Positions 34,335 through 44,055 of a stretch of DNA of 64,000 nt are shown piece by piece (the first letter of the stretch is position 1; each line of letters opens with the position of its first letter). This stretch comes from Tenacibaculum sp. MAR_2010_89 (GTDB lineage Bacteria > Bacteroidota > Bacteroidia > Flavobacteriales > Flavobacteriaceae). A model generated the notes under the pieces. The model was given only the letters and a program-made list of their open reading frames with translations. It did no database searches and was not told the DNA's origin. The position numbers were made by a program, and so were the translations under genes. Location: contig NZ_FNUB01000005.1 of NCBI RefSeq assembly GCF_900105985.1, positions 496,001 through 560,000 on the forward strand, given 5' to 3'.

Positions 34335-34868
34335 ATGATTGAATTTAAAACAACTGAAAATCTATTAGAGCTAGAGCAAATATTAGCATTACAAGCTGAA
34401 AATATACCTGTTAATTTAACTGAAGTTGACAAAAAGGAGCAGGGTTTTGTTACCGTACAACATGATTTAGCAATATTAAAAAACATGCATGAAGTACATG
34501 CGCATAGTATTGCTACCTGTAAAGGAAATGTTATTGGGTATGCTTTATCTATGTCTAAAAAATTTAGAGGTGAAATAGCTGTTTTAGCTCCTATGTTTAC
34601 TGAAATAGATAATTCTATAAAATCTGATAGTAATTATATTATTATGGGACAGGTTTGTATTGGCAAAGAATATAGAGGAAAAGGTGTTTTTAGAGGTTTA
34701 TATGCAAAGATGAGAGATGCTTTTACAGCTACATATGATTGTATAATTACTGAAATAGATGCCTTAAATATTCGTTCAATAAATGCACATAAAGCCGTTG
34801 GTTTTGAAGAGTTAGTACGTTACGATTATAACAATCAAACGTGGGTTGTAGTGTTTATGGATATTTAG
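34335..34868 (+). CDS. GNAT family N-acetyltransferase
   Basis: This 177-residue protein has the acetyl-CoA-binding motif A, MGQVCIGKEYRGKGVFRGLY (about residues 112-131), followed by an ITEIDALNIRSINAHKAVGF helix-strand. Both are standard for GNAT acetyltransferases, and the chain length fits a single domain. The substrate (small molecule or protein N-terminus) cannot be told. It follows moaE by 48 bases on the same strand and may be co-transcribed. Confidence 0.85.
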   Translation: MIEFKTTENLLELEQILALQAENIPVNLTEVDKKEQGFVTVQHDLAILKNMHEVHAHSIATCKGNVIGYALSMSKKFRGEIAVLAPMFTEIDNSIKSDSNYIIMGQVCIGKEYRGKGVFRGLYAKMRDAFTATYDCIITEIDALNIRSINAHKAVGFEELVRYDYNNQTWVVVFMDI

Positions 34869-34893
34869 TAACTAAATTTACTTTTTTAAATAT

Positions 34894-37647
34894 CTAATAC
34901 TTCAAATCAGTAGGCTCAATAAAAGAAGTTTCTGGGTTGTAAAGATCTTTTAGTATTTCTTTTATTTCATGCATAAATTCTTCCAATTTTCCTTCTGTAA
35001 TTTCATTGTCAGGAGTTTTGTAATTTGAAGAAAAATTCATTTTTAAAAAACCATTTTTTAAATTTTTAAATGAAATAATACCAGCTTCTAATGGTTTTGA
35101 AAAATCATAGTTAGTATGTTGTGTATATAAGAATGTATACAGCATTACTTGAATAGCCTTATGATATTTTAATTCAGGTAATAAACTAAAATCTAATACT
35201 TTTAAGTTTAACGCATCTACTTTACCCGTTTTGTAGTCAATAATTCTAGTAACTCCGTTTAATTCATCAATCCTATCAACCTGGCCATGAATTTTAATAG
35301 GAAAATCAAACCCTTCAATAGTTATTTGAGTAGCTAATGTTTGTTCAGTAGCAATTATTTTTAATTGATTACTGTCATCTTTAAGAAGTTCTTTTTCTTG
35401 TTTTAAAAAATTAATAACAAAACGATTAGCAACTTCAAAAATTAATCGATTTTTACCAGTGCTAATGTCTCCATTTTTAAAATGCTCTGAAAAATAGAAA
35501 ACAATTAACTCTTTAGTTTTTTGTTGCATTTTAGTAATGATCTCAACTGATATAAATTTACCTTCAAAAGGCTTGTATAAAGCTTCTAAAGTGTCATGTA
35601 CAACAGTTCCCATAGTATTTGCAGCAACAGTTTCTTCTACATCATCAAACTCTTTTATTTTTAATATTTTTTGTTTGTAAAAAGCTATCGGGTTATATAA
35701 ATAGTTGGTTAAGGCTGATGGAGATATCCCTTTCTTAGCTAGTTCTCGTAATTTTTCTAAAACTTCTTCGTTCTTTGTTATTTCTTTTTGTTGGGTTACG
35801 GTTGTAATTATTTTAGGACTTATAATTTCTTCTTTTAAGTCGCCTCTCATCATTTCTAACTGAGTAACGAAACGACTTTTTTCTCCACTTCCAAAAACAT
35901 CATGTTCTGTATTGTATAATATGTATATGTTTTTGGCACGTTGTAACACTCTAAAAAAGTGATATGAAAAAAGTGCATCTTTTTCTTTATAGGTAGGTAA
36001 TCCAAACTCTATTTTTACATCAAAAGGGATAAAAGAATTTTGTTGATTATTACCTGGTAAAACTCCTTCGTTTACTGAGGTAATGATTACGTTTTCAAAA
36101 TCTAATACACGAGTTTCTAATACTCCCATTAGTTGTAAACCTTGTAAAGGTTCTCCTTGAAAGGATAAACTTTCAGATTGTATTAGTTGTTTAAAAAACT
36201 GTTGAAGTGTTTTTAAATCTTGAATATAATTAAAGGTGTCATGTAAGTTTTGTAATTGTATAAATGCAGTAAAAAAACGATATAAGTATTCTTTTTCTAA
36301 CTCATTAGCAACTTCTTTTAAAACAATAATAACATTTAAAATACGTGATAAAAAGTCATCAACAGTAGTAAAAGGGTTAAAAAGAGGTAAAATAACATTT
36401 TGCGTTTCTATGGGGATTTGCGTAAAAAACTCTGTAATTTTTTCTTGATTGACAAATGTTGTATTACTTGCTACAATTACTTCAGAAATACTGTCTGCAA
36501 TATTATGTTCTTCAATATATAATAATTGATATATAGCGGGGTGTTTTAGTAAAGCTATTACATCTTTATAATAAAAAAGATGGTGATCTTTTTTTTGTAA
36601 TTTTTCTTGATTTATAAAAAGCTGAAAAATAATGAGTAATAAACTTGTGGTAGGAACATCTTTTAACGGATATCCCATTGTAATATTTATTGCATCAACA
36701 TTTTCAGGTAATGAGTTTAAGGTTATTGGAAGTAAAGATTCATCTGCTAATACTAATGCTGTATTGTTATGGTTAGAAAATTTTGATAATAACTCTCCAG
36801 CATACTTTATTTGCGTTATGTTTTTTGATGCTCCAATTACTTGAATATTCTTTGGAGATGAAAAATGTGTCGCAACTGTTTGTATAGGGTTCTTTTGATA
36901 ATATTTCCATCGGGTTTTATATTTTCTAATAAAGCTTCCAGCCTGGTGGTTACTTTCATAAAAAGCTTGGTCAATGTCCCAGTATACCTCAGTGTTTTTG
37001 GCTTCTAACATTTTTTGAAAGAGCAACTCTTCAGCTGCATTTAATGCATTGAAACCTATAAAAAAGAATTTCTTTTTTTTGTTTTTTAGAATATAATCAT
37101 CAATTAATTTGACAGATTCTCTATAAATCACTCCTTGATATCCTTTCTTTTCCGAAATTAAAAACTCATAAAAAATGGTGTAAAGCTTATGTAGTTTTTC
37201 CATAAAAGCAAAATGATCTTTCATCAATTCTGTTTCTTGAAATGTTCCAGAAACTGACCATTTTCGTAAGCGATGTATATCTCTTAAATACACAAAAATC
37301 TCTTGCGCATTTATTAAGTGTTGATCTATTTCATTAAAATCTTGTAATACGGTAAAAGCCCAAGATGAAAATACATCAAAAGTATCAGGATTAACCTCTT
37401 CCTTTTTATAAATAGAATAAAAATAAAATAGTAACTGAACAGAATCTGCTTTCTTCATTCCAGAAACATCTTCTATATAATCACCTATATTACTTATTTT
37501 AGGTAAAAAACCTGTTGTAATCTTATCTTTCAATGTTTGCTTAACAAATACCCCTGCTCTTTGAGATGGAAGTATAAACTCAACATCTTCAAATGATTTG
37601 GTAGTTTTTAAAATACTATCTAATGTATCAGAAATAAATGATTGCAT
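34894..37647 (-). CDS. AddB-like PD-(D/E)XK nuclease family protein
   Basis: This 917-residue protein resembles the AddB side of recombination helicase-nucleases: a degenerate, helicase-like body with PSQRAG in place of an N-terminal Walker A, and a C-terminal nuclease domain. There HGQVDRIDELNGVTRIIDYK shows the PD-(D/E)XK core, with Asp804 and the following Lys in DYKTGK. In Bacteroidota it is expected to work with a RecB/UvrD-like helicase-nuclease to process DNA ends; that partner is not in this window. I see no four-cysteine Fe-S motif like that of Bacillus AddB. Confidence 0.82.
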   Translation of the reverse strand: MQSFISDTLDSILKTTKSFEDVEFILPSQRAGVFVKQTLKDKITTGFLPKISNIGDYIEDVSGMKKADSVQLLFYFYSIYKKEEVNPDTFDVFSSWAFTVLQDFNEIDQHLINAQEIFVYLRDIHRLRKWSVSGTFQETELMKDHFAFMEKLHKLYTIFYEFLISEKKGYQGVIYRESVKLIDDYILKNKKKKFFFIGFNALNAAEELLFQKMLEAKNTEVYWDIDQAFYESNHQAGSFIRKYKTRWKYYQKNPIQTVATHFSSPKNIQVIGASKNITQIKYAGELLSKFSNHNNTALVLADESLLPITLNSLPENVDAINITMGYPLKDVPTTSLLLIIFQLFINQEKLQKKDHHLFYYKDVIALLKHPAIYQLLYIEEHNIADSISEVIVASNTTFVNQEKITEFFTQIPIETQNVILPLFNPFTTVDDFLSRILNVIIVLKEVANELEKEYLYRFFTAFIQLQNLHDTFNYIQDLKTLQQFFKQLIQSESLSFQGEPLQGLQLMGVLETRVLDFENVIITSVNEGVLPGNNQQNSFIPFDVKIEFGLPTYKEKDALFSYHFFRVLQRAKNIYILYNTEHDVFGSGEKSRFVTQLEMMRGDLKEEIISPKIITTVTQQKEITKNEEVLEKLRELAKKGISPSALTNYLYNPIAFYKQKILKIKEFDDVEETVAANTMGTVVHDTLEALYKPFEGKFISVEIITKMQQKTKELIVFYFSEHFKNGDISTGKNRLIFEVANRFVINFLKQEKELLKDDSNQLKIIATEQTLATQITIEGFDFPIKIHGQVDRIDELNGVTRIIDYKTGKVDALNLKVLDFSLLPELKYHKAIQVMLYTFLYTQHTNYDFSKPLEAGIISFKNLKNGFLKMNFSSNYKTPDNEITEGKLEEFMHEIKEILKDLYNPETSFIEPTDLKY

Positions 37648-37684
37648 CGGTTAATTATATAGGAGCAAAGTACAATTTTTATCT

Positions 37685-37692
37685 TATTTTTG
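37685..37692 (+). promoter_or_regulatory. -7 box of the nitrilase-family gene
   Basis: A perfect TATTTTTG, 32 bases before the ATG at 37725. Confidence 0.5.
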
Positions 37693-37724
37693 AGATATAA
37701 AAGATTTCATTTCAATCAAAAATA

Positions 37725-38507
37725 ATGACTAAAAAACTTACTATAGCATTAGTTCAATCGGATTTAGTTTGGGAAAATCCAGTGGCCAATAGAATGATTT
37801 TCGAGGAAAAAATAAAGACAATTACAGCTAAGTTAGATGTAATTATTCTTCCTGAAATGTTTACTACTGGTTTTACTATGAATGCAGCGGAAAATGCTGA
37901 GGTAATGGAAGGCGAAACCATAAAATGGATGCAAAATATGGCTAACTTAAAACAGAGTGCTATTGTTGGTAGTATTATAATTAAAGAGAATGAGAACTTT
38001 TTTAACAGATTACTTTTTGTTCATCCCTCTGGGAAAATTGATGCTTACGATAAGAAGCATACATTTACGTTAGCAAAAGAACATGAAACATATACCGCTG
38101 GCGAAAGCAATATTTTAATTGAGTATAAAGGATGGAAAATTCGTGCATTAATTTGTTACGATTTACGTTTTCCTGTTTGGGCAAGAAATACAAATAATTA
38201 CGACTTATTGCTATATATTGCTAGTTGGCCGAAACCAAGAATTAATGCTTGGGATACTTTGTTAAAAGCAAGAGCTATTGAAAATATGAGCTATTCTATT
38301 GGGGTTAATAGAGTAGGATTTGACGCTAATAAGTATGAGTATACAGGGAATTCAGTTTGTTATGATACTTTAGGAAATTGTTTAGTTAAGAATGATAAAG
38401 GAGAAGAAGCAATTTTAATTGTTGAGTTAGATAAAGAAGAACAAAATAAACGTAGAGATAAATTTCGTTTTTTAGAAGATAGTGATGCTTTTCAGTTTAT
38501 AGAATAA
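37725..38507 (+). CDS. Carbon-nitrogen hydrolase, omega-amidase (YafV/Nit2) type
   Basis: This 260-residue protein has the nitrilase-superfamily triad: Glu44 in LPEMFTTGF, Lys (110 or 111) in YDKKHTF, and Cys144 in LICYDLRFPVW. The combination MFTTGFTMNA and SWPKPRINAWDTLLKARAIE is typical of YafV-like omega-amidases, which hydrolyse 2-oxoglutaramate-type compounds in amide repair. It is monocistronic; the nuclease gene is divergent. Confidence 0.9.
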   Translation: MTKKLTIALVQSDLVWENPVANRMIFEEKIKTITAKLDVIILPEMFTTGFTMNAAENAEVMEGETIKWMQNMANLKQSAIVGSIIIKENENFFNRLLFVHPSGKIDAYDKKHTFTLAKEHETYTAGESNILIEYKGWKIRALICYDLRFPVWARNTNNYDLLLYIASWPKPRINAWDTLLKARAIENMSYSIGVNRVGFDANKYEYTGNSVCYDTLGNCLVKNDKGEEAILIVELDKEEQNKRRDKFRFLEDSDAFQFIE

Positions 38508-38651
38508 ACTGTTCGTTTGTCTGGTTAGCTCTTAAATCAGAGTTAGTATATATAAATGTAAGAGTAAAGGTAACAGTCAGAAGTTTTCTAATGACTGTTG
38601 TGAGCAACATAAGTATGAATATTTAGTTTATTCCAATATCTAATTTTAAAC

Positions 38652-38659
38652 TATTTTTG
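38652..38659 (+). promoter_or_regulatory. -7 box of the 38681 outer-membrane protein gene
   Basis: A perfect TATTTTTG, 21 bases before the ATG at 38681. The 170-base gap upstream holds no open frame longer than a dozen codons. Confidence 0.5.
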
Positions 38660-38680
38660 CTGATACTACGTTGTTAAGAT

Positions 38681-41600
38681 ATGATCAAAAATTTTTTTTG
38701 TGTTTTGTGTTTTTTAATCGGTGTTGTTGCGTATGCACAAACAAAACCAAAAGAATTTCGTTTAAAAAAAATACAAGTAAAAAAAGATACAGTTCAAATT
38801 GATAGTGTAAGTATTAATCCAACAAATTTTAAACTTCTTTCTAAAGAAGGTAGTCTTATAAATCCATCAAATTATAAAGTCAATTTTGGGTTGTCTCAAC
38901 TGATTATTGATAAAGAAAAGTATTCAGAAATAACCGTTGAATATTATCGATATCCAGAATTTATAACAAAAGAGTATTCTCCTTTTGACAAGCGATTAAT
39001 TGTAGAAAACACTAAAAATACAGGGAAATTATATAGTGAAACTACGAATAAAAAAACTTCGGATGTTCGTTTTTTTGATGGTTTAACTACACAAGGGTTT
39101 ATTACTAGGGGTGTTACTGGAGGGAACAACCAAAATGCAGTAACAAATTCATCGTTAGATTTAACAATTTCTGGGAAGTTATCAGATAAAGTAGGGATTA
39201 GAGCAAATATTTTTGATACTAACATTCCGTTGCAACAAAATGGGTATTCACAAAAAATCACTGATTTTGATCGGATTTTTGTTGAATTATATAGTAAGAA
39301 CTGGAGAGTTAAGGGAGGAGATGTAAGTTTAGAGAATAATGATAGTTATTTTTTGAATTTTAACAAGCAGGTTTCAGGAGTTGAGGTAGGAGCTAATTTA
39401 AGTGAAAGTACTAATGTTTTAGCATCTGGAGCTATTGTTCGTGGTAGGTTTTCGTCATTTAATTTTGTTGGTGTTGAAGGGAATCAAGGGCCGTATAAAA
39501 TTTTCGGATCAAATAATGAATCGGGTATTATTATAGTTTCGGGGAGTGATAAAGTGTTTGTAAACGGGGTGTTGTTGCAAAGAGGAGAAAATAAAGACTA
39601 TACTATTGATTATAACTTAGCGGAAATTAGATTTAATACAGCCTACCCTATAACTAACGATATGCGTATTCGTATTGAATTTCAATATTCTGATAGAAAT
39701 TACACACGATTTATTACCTATGAAAAAGCTCAATATAAAAAGGATAACTTTTCAATAGCTGGTTATTTTTATAATGAGAATGATGCCAAAAGTCAACCCA
39801 TACAACAAGCGCTTACAGATGCTCAAAAACAAATTTTAGCGAATGCAGGTAATGATATAACTAAAATGATGGCGCCTAGTTTTTTTGCAGATGAATTTTC
39901 TGTTAATAGGATTCAATATAAAAAAACAATAATCAGTGGAAATGAGGTTTTTGAATATACCACTAATGAGAATGATGAGGTATTTTCGGTGATTTTTTCA
40001 AATGTAGGAGCTGGTAAAGGAGATTATGTTGTTGATAAAACCATTGCTATTGGAACTATTTATAAATATCTAGGTAAAAACCAAGGAGGTTATAATCCTG
40101 TAGTTCAGTTAGTAGCTCCTTCAAAACTACAAGTAGCTGTTGTAAACTCAAAGTATTCACCTTCAGATAAAACAACGATACAAGCTGAACTAGCGTTTAG
40201 TGATAATGATGTGAATTTATTTTCAAACATTGACGATTCTAAAAATAAGAGAATAGCTACTAAGATTGGATGGAATCAACGATTGTTAGATAAAGACTGG
40301 AAAATTACCAGTGATGTGAACTACAAGTTTATTGAAAATAATTTTCAAACAGTACAACGATTTCAAGCGGTAGAATTTAATAGAAACTGGAATTTAGACA
40401 GTCCAACAGGAGATCAACATGAAATAGGAACTGTTTTAACTGCTCAAAAAAATAAAAAAACTACTATTTCTTATGGATTTCATCATTTAAAGTTTAGCAA
40501 TAACTTTTCAGGAAGTAAGCATACTCTTCAATCAAAGGTGAAATTTGATAGTACTAGTGTATGGGTGAATGGAAGTTGGTTAAAAAATAGTACAAATACT
40601 AGAAAAGATAATTTTTTTAGGGGGCAATCAAAAGTTGAACATAGTTTTGAGAAATCATGGTTAGGAGGTTTTGTAAATTTTGAAACTAATGAAAAGAAAG
40701 AAACGTCTACTAATAATTTTGATATAACAAGTCATCAATTTAAGGAGTATGAAGGATATTATGGAATTGGTGATAGTACTAAAGTATTTGCGAAATTTGG
40801 TGTGAATTATAGAACGAATGATAGTATAAAGAGTAACGCATTTACACAAATTAATAACCGTAAAACTTTTTATATTAATAGTAAAATAATACAGAATACA
40901 ACTACAAATTTATCACTCTATGCTAATTATAGGTTTACAGAAAATAGATTAGCTGATAATGAAACAACATTGAATTCTAGAATATTATATAATCAACGAT
41001 TTTTTAAAAACCTTTTAACTTTAGGAACGGCTTATGAAACATCTTCAGGTAATATAGCGCGACAGGATTTTATTTATGTAAAAACAGAACCAGGGCAAGG
41101 ATATTATACTTGGATAGATTATAATAATGATGGAGAACAACAGTTTAATGAGTTTGAAATAGCGCAATTTCAAGACCAAGCCACTTATTTACGAATAGCG
41201 TTACCTAACATACGATTTCTTGCTACTCAACGTGTAAAATGGAAACAATCCATTACTTTAAACCCTAAACAATGGGGTAGTAAAAAAGGATTTAAAAAAA
41301 CACTTTCACATTTTTATAATCAAACGTATGTAACTATTGATAACGAACGTTTACGAGCTGGAAGTGGTTTTAATTGGAATCCTTTCAATACATCTGGGGA
41401 TGGGGTATTAGGGTTAAATTTTAACTTTAGAAATAGCTTTTACTTTAATAGAAACCTTCAGAATTATAGTTGGACTTATACATTTGGTAAATCGCAAAAC
41501 AAACAACAGTTTTCTGTGGGAAATCAAGAAGGAAATTCATTTATTCATCAATTAGAATTTCAACATAAACTAACAAAATTCTGGTTATTTGAAACAAAAG

Positions 41601-42058
41601 CATCTGTAGGAGAGAATAAACTAAAAACAGAAAACTTAGCCAATAGAAATTATGAAATTTCAGTAAAAGAATTACAGCCTAAATTTACATTTATATACAA
41701 TAAAGATCATCGTTTTTCAGTTTCTTATCATTATAAGAACAAAGAAAACAATATGTTGAATTTTGAAAAGTTGCAGCAGCAAAAAATAGGACTTTCTTAT
41801 TTTTTTATAAGTTCAAAAAAGAATCAAATTAGTGCAGATACTGCTATGTTTTTAAATGATTTTACAGGGAATTCAAATTCGCCAGTAGGGTATCAAATGT
41901 TAGAAGGACTCCAGATTGGTAGGAACTATACCTGGAACTTGCAATTGAATCAAAAATTAACATCTGTTTTAAATTTATCGGTATCTTATTTAGGTAGAAA
42001 AAGTACGAATTCTAGTGCAATACATACGGGCACTGTACAATTAAAAGCTATTTTTTAA
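38681..42058 (+). CDS. Large outer-membrane beta-barrel protein of conserved Bacteroidota type
   Basis: This 1125-residue protein has a signal peptide (about 1-20) and is otherwise mostly beta-strand. Blocks such as GLTTQGFITRGVTGGNNQNA, QKITDFDRIFVELY and GVLLQRGENKDYTIDYN recur, as I recall, in a family of very large Bacteroidota outer-membrane proteins that shares a style with parts of SprA. Many later segments look like long-loop barrel strands. A loop with DYNNDGEQQFNEFEIAQF (about residue 820) resembles a calcium-binding, EF-hand-like sequence. No function is assigned. A small barrel gene follows 62 bases downstream. Confidence 0.65.
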   Translation: MIKNFFCVLCFLIGVVAYAQTKPKEFRLKKIQVKKDTVQIDSVSINPTNFKLLSKEGSLINPSNYKVNFGLSQLIIDKEKYSEITVEYYRYPEFITKEYSPFDKRLIVENTKNTGKLYSETTNKKTSDVRFFDGLTTQGFITRGVTGGNNQNAVTNSSLDLTISGKLSDKVGIRANIFDTNIPLQQNGYSQKITDFDRIFVELYSKNWRVKGGDVSLENNDSYFLNFNKQVSGVEVGANLSESTNVLASGAIVRGRFSSFNFVGVEGNQGPYKIFGSNNESGIIIVSGSDKVFVNGVLLQRGENKDYTIDYNLAEIRFNTAYPITNDMRIRIEFQYSDRNYTRFITYEKAQYKKDNFSIAGYFYNENDAKSQPIQQALTDAQKQILANAGNDITKMMAPSFFADEFSVNRIQYKKTIISGNEVFEYTTNENDEVFSVIFSNVGAGKGDYVVDKTIAIGTIYKYLGKNQGGYNPVVQLVAPSKLQVAVVNSKYSPSDKTTIQAELAFSDNDVNLFSNIDDSKNKRIATKIGWNQRLLDKDWKITSDVNYKFIENNFQTVQRFQAVEFNRNWNLDSPTGDQHEIGTVLTAQKNKKTTISYGFHHLKFSNNFSGSKHTLQSKVKFDSTSVWVNGSWLKNSTNTRKDNFFRGQSKVEHSFEKSWLGGFVNFETNEKKETSTNNFDITSHQFKEYEGYYGIGDSTKVFAKFGVNYRTNDSIKSNAFTQINNRKTFYINSKIIQNTTTNLSLYANYRFTENRLADNETTLNSRILYNQRFFKNLLTLGTAYETSSGNIARQDFIYVKTEPGQGYYTWIDYNNDGEQQFNEFEIAQFQDQATYLRIALPNIRFLATQRVKWKQSITLNPKQWGSKKGFKKTLSHFYNQTYVTIDNERLRAGSGFNWNPFNTSGDGVLGLNFNFRNSFYFNRNLQNYSWTYTFGKSQNKQQFSVGNQEGNSFIHQLEFQHKLTKFWLFETKASVGENKLKTENLANRNYEISVKELQPKFTFIYNKDHRFSVSYHYKNKENNMLNFEKLQQQKIGLSYFFISSKKNQISADTAMFLNDFTGNSNSPVGYQMLEGLQIGRNYTWNLQLNQKLTSVLNLSVSYLGRKSTNSSAIHTGTVQLKAIF

Positions 42059-42120
42059 GTAAGTTTGTGGTATTATAATTGCATAGTAACAACATTATAT
42101 TAATTAATAAAAATTTATAC

Positions 42121-42621
42121 ATGAAGAAAGTAATTTTAGCAGCTGTAATTTTTATCAGCTCATTTGCAAATGCACAGCAAGAAATAAAGGTAGATATAGC
42201 AGATGCTTTAGTAATGAAAACTTTAGAAGTGTCGTATGAATACTATTTAAGTGAACAGTCATCAGTTGGTATATCAGCGTTGTTTAATTTTGAAAAGAAG
42301 AGTTCAGATTTTAGATATAATGAAAATGAAATGTTTACGCCATACTTTCGTCATTATTTTACTACGAATCGTAACTGGAATCATTTTGGAGAAATATTTT
42401 TAGGAATAAACTCTGGAGAAACAGCTATTGAAGCTGGAGGAAAAACAATTGGATATAAAAAATATACTGATGGAGCTTTAGGGGTTGCAGTAGGGTCTAA
42501 ATATGTGTCTAATGGAGGTTTGGTAGTAGGTGCGTATGCTGGTTTAGGGAGAAACATGTTTTCTTCTGATTCCTATTCAGTAGTGCCAAGAGTTGGTATT
42601 AATGTTGGATACAGATTCTAA
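42121..42621 (+). CDS. Small outer-membrane beta-barrel protein
   Basis: This 166-residue protein has a signal peptide (about 1-19, MKKVILAAVIFISSFANAQ), then amphipathic strands, and ends in GINVGYRF with a terminal Phe, the mark of a BAM substrate. It is about the size of an eight-stranded barrel, with DUF3575-like style. I start at MKKVIL; an in-frame ATG 14 codons upstream would spoil the signal peptide. It probably shares a transcript with the large outer-membrane protein upstream, and a terminator follows. Confidence 0.75.
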   Translation: MKKVILAAVIFISSFANAQQEIKVDIADALVMKTLEVSYEYYLSEQSSVGISALFNFEKKSSDFRYNENEMFTPYFRHYFTTNRNWNHFGEIFLGINSGETAIEAGGKTIGYKKYTDGALGVAVGSKYVSNGGLVVGAYAGLGRNMFSSDSYSVVPRVGINVGYRF

Positions 42622-42642
42622 GAAAATCATCAGAAAATAAAC

Positions 42643-42673
42643 AAAAAAAGTCCACGAATGTGGACTTTTTTTT
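42643..42673. terminator. Bidirectional terminator before brnQ
   Basis: Arms AAAAAAAGTCCAC and GTGGACTTTTTTT with loop GAAT; A- and T-runs on both sides serve the convergent small-barrel and brnQ genes. Confidence 0.9.
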
Positions 42674-42697
42674 GTTTACAAAAGATCATGTTTTTAG

Positions 42698-43990
42698 TTA
42701 ATTTCTTTTGATGTTTTTTATAAGATTGACTACAATAAAACTTAAAATAGCTGGGATAACCCATCCTAAATGATGTTTTGAAAAAGGAATTAAGTTAGTT
42801 ACACTTACCAATTGTTTTTTATCAATAATAAACTGAAGAAAATCAGGAATGCTAAAAATAAAAGTAATTAAAACAACAATTTTAAAAACAACAGGAGTGG
42901 TTAGTTTTTTAGGAGCTATATTTAATAAAATTAATATAATTGTAATTGGATAAATAAACATTAGTACAGGAAGAGCTATTACAATAATAGAATGAAAATC
43001 TAATTGTCCAACTAAAACACCAAATAAACAGCTAATTACTGCAGTAATCACATATGCTTTTTGTGAGTTTTTAAACAATCCTTTAAAGTAATCAGCAGTA
43101 CCAGTAATTATTGCAACTGCAGTAGTAAAGCATGCTAAAGCAACTAAAACACTTAAAAATACAGCGCCAATATTACCTAGTGTTGCTATGCTAATTCCTC
43201 GCAATAAATTAGCTCTTTGCATATCGCTACTTAGAGTACCGTCAACCAATATTTCAGAGCCATAAAAAGCACCAACCGAAATTAAACCAGCATATATTAT
43301 AAAAAGCCCAGTTCCTGCAATGAATCCAGCTTTTTTAATTAATTCTTTTTTATCTGTATAAGAGCTATACCCTTTTAAATTTAAAGAAATTATAACAACA
43401 CCACCAACTACTACGGCTCCAATGGCATCAAAAGTTTGATATCCTTCTAGTAAACCGCTAACAACAGGGGTTTTGAACATACTAGGATTCATGATCATAT
43501 CACTAGAAAACAATCCAATACCAATAACTAGCACTAAAATAAGTACAATAAAAGGAGTTAAGTATTTACCAACTAGGTTTAAAACTTTTGACCTATTTAA
43601 AACAAAGATTAATACTAAGGCAAAATAACAACAGCTAGTTATCAAAGGGCTTGTTCCAAAAAAAGGATGAATAGCAATTTCATGAGTTGCAGAGGCTGTT
43701 CTGGGTGATGGAATAGCTATTGAAATAATATAAATAATTACACAGTATAGTAAGCTAAAAGTAGGAGATACTTTTTTTCCAAGGTCATATAAAGTACCTT
43801 GTAGCTTAGCATGTGCTAAAATTCCAAGAATAGGAATTACAACAGCAGTAATCATAAAACCAAGCGTTACCCAAAACCAATTATCACCAGCATTGTAACC
43901 TAAAAGAGGAGGTAGTAATAAGTTTCCTGCTCCAAAAAACAGTGAAAATAGTGCGAAACCAGTAACGAGTATTTCTTTTGTTTTATTCAT
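42698..43990 (-). CDS. brnQ: Branched-chain amino acid transport system II carrier protein
   Basis: This 430-residue protein has about 12 membrane helices and the LIVCS-family start FALFSLFFGAGNLLLPPLLG (about residues 12-31), plus IAIPSPRTASATHEIA. It imports leucine, isoleucine and valine with a cation, sodium being likely in a marine organism. Length is typical and the gene is monocistronic. Confidence 0.93.
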   Translation of the reverse strand: MNKTKEILVTGFALFSLFFGAGNLLLPPLLGYNAGDNWFWVTLGFMITAVVIPILGILAHAKLQGTLYDLGKKVSPTFSLLYCVIIYIISIAIPSPRTASATHEIAIHPFFGTSPLITSCCYFALVLIFVLNRSKVLNLVGKYLTPFIVLILVLVIGIGLFSSDMIMNPSMFKTPVVSGLLEGYQTFDAIGAVVVGGVVIISLNLKGYSSYTDKKELIKKAGFIAGTGLFIIYAGLISVGAFYGSEILVDGTLSSDMQRANLLRGISIATLGNIGAVFLSVLVALACFTTAVAIITGTADYFKGLFKNSQKAYVITAVISCLFGVLVGQLDFHSIIVIALPVLMFIYPITIILILLNIAPKKLTTPVVFKIVVLITFIFSIPDFLQFIIDKKQLVSVTNLIPFSKHHLGWVIPAILSFIVVNLIKNIKRN

Positions 43991-44030
43991 TTTGAGTACT
44001 AATTATTTCTGCCTATTGGCTCAATGAGGC

Positions 44031-44038
44031 TATCTTTG
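44031..44038 (+). promoter_or_regulatory. -7 box of the alpha/beta hydrolase gene
   Basis: A perfect TATCTTTG, 17 bases before the ATG at 44056. Confidence 0.5.
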
Positions 44039-44055
44039 CCGAAGATAAGTTAAAA

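Noticed and set aside
36632-36844. Open frame antisense to the AddB-like gene
   Set aside because: The opposite frame encodes a well-conserved protein and there is no promoter or ribosome site.
38508-38651. tRNA or small gene in the 170-base gap before the large outer-membrane protein
   Set aside because: No cloverleaf or TTC-arm-like sequence and no frame longer than a dozen codons.
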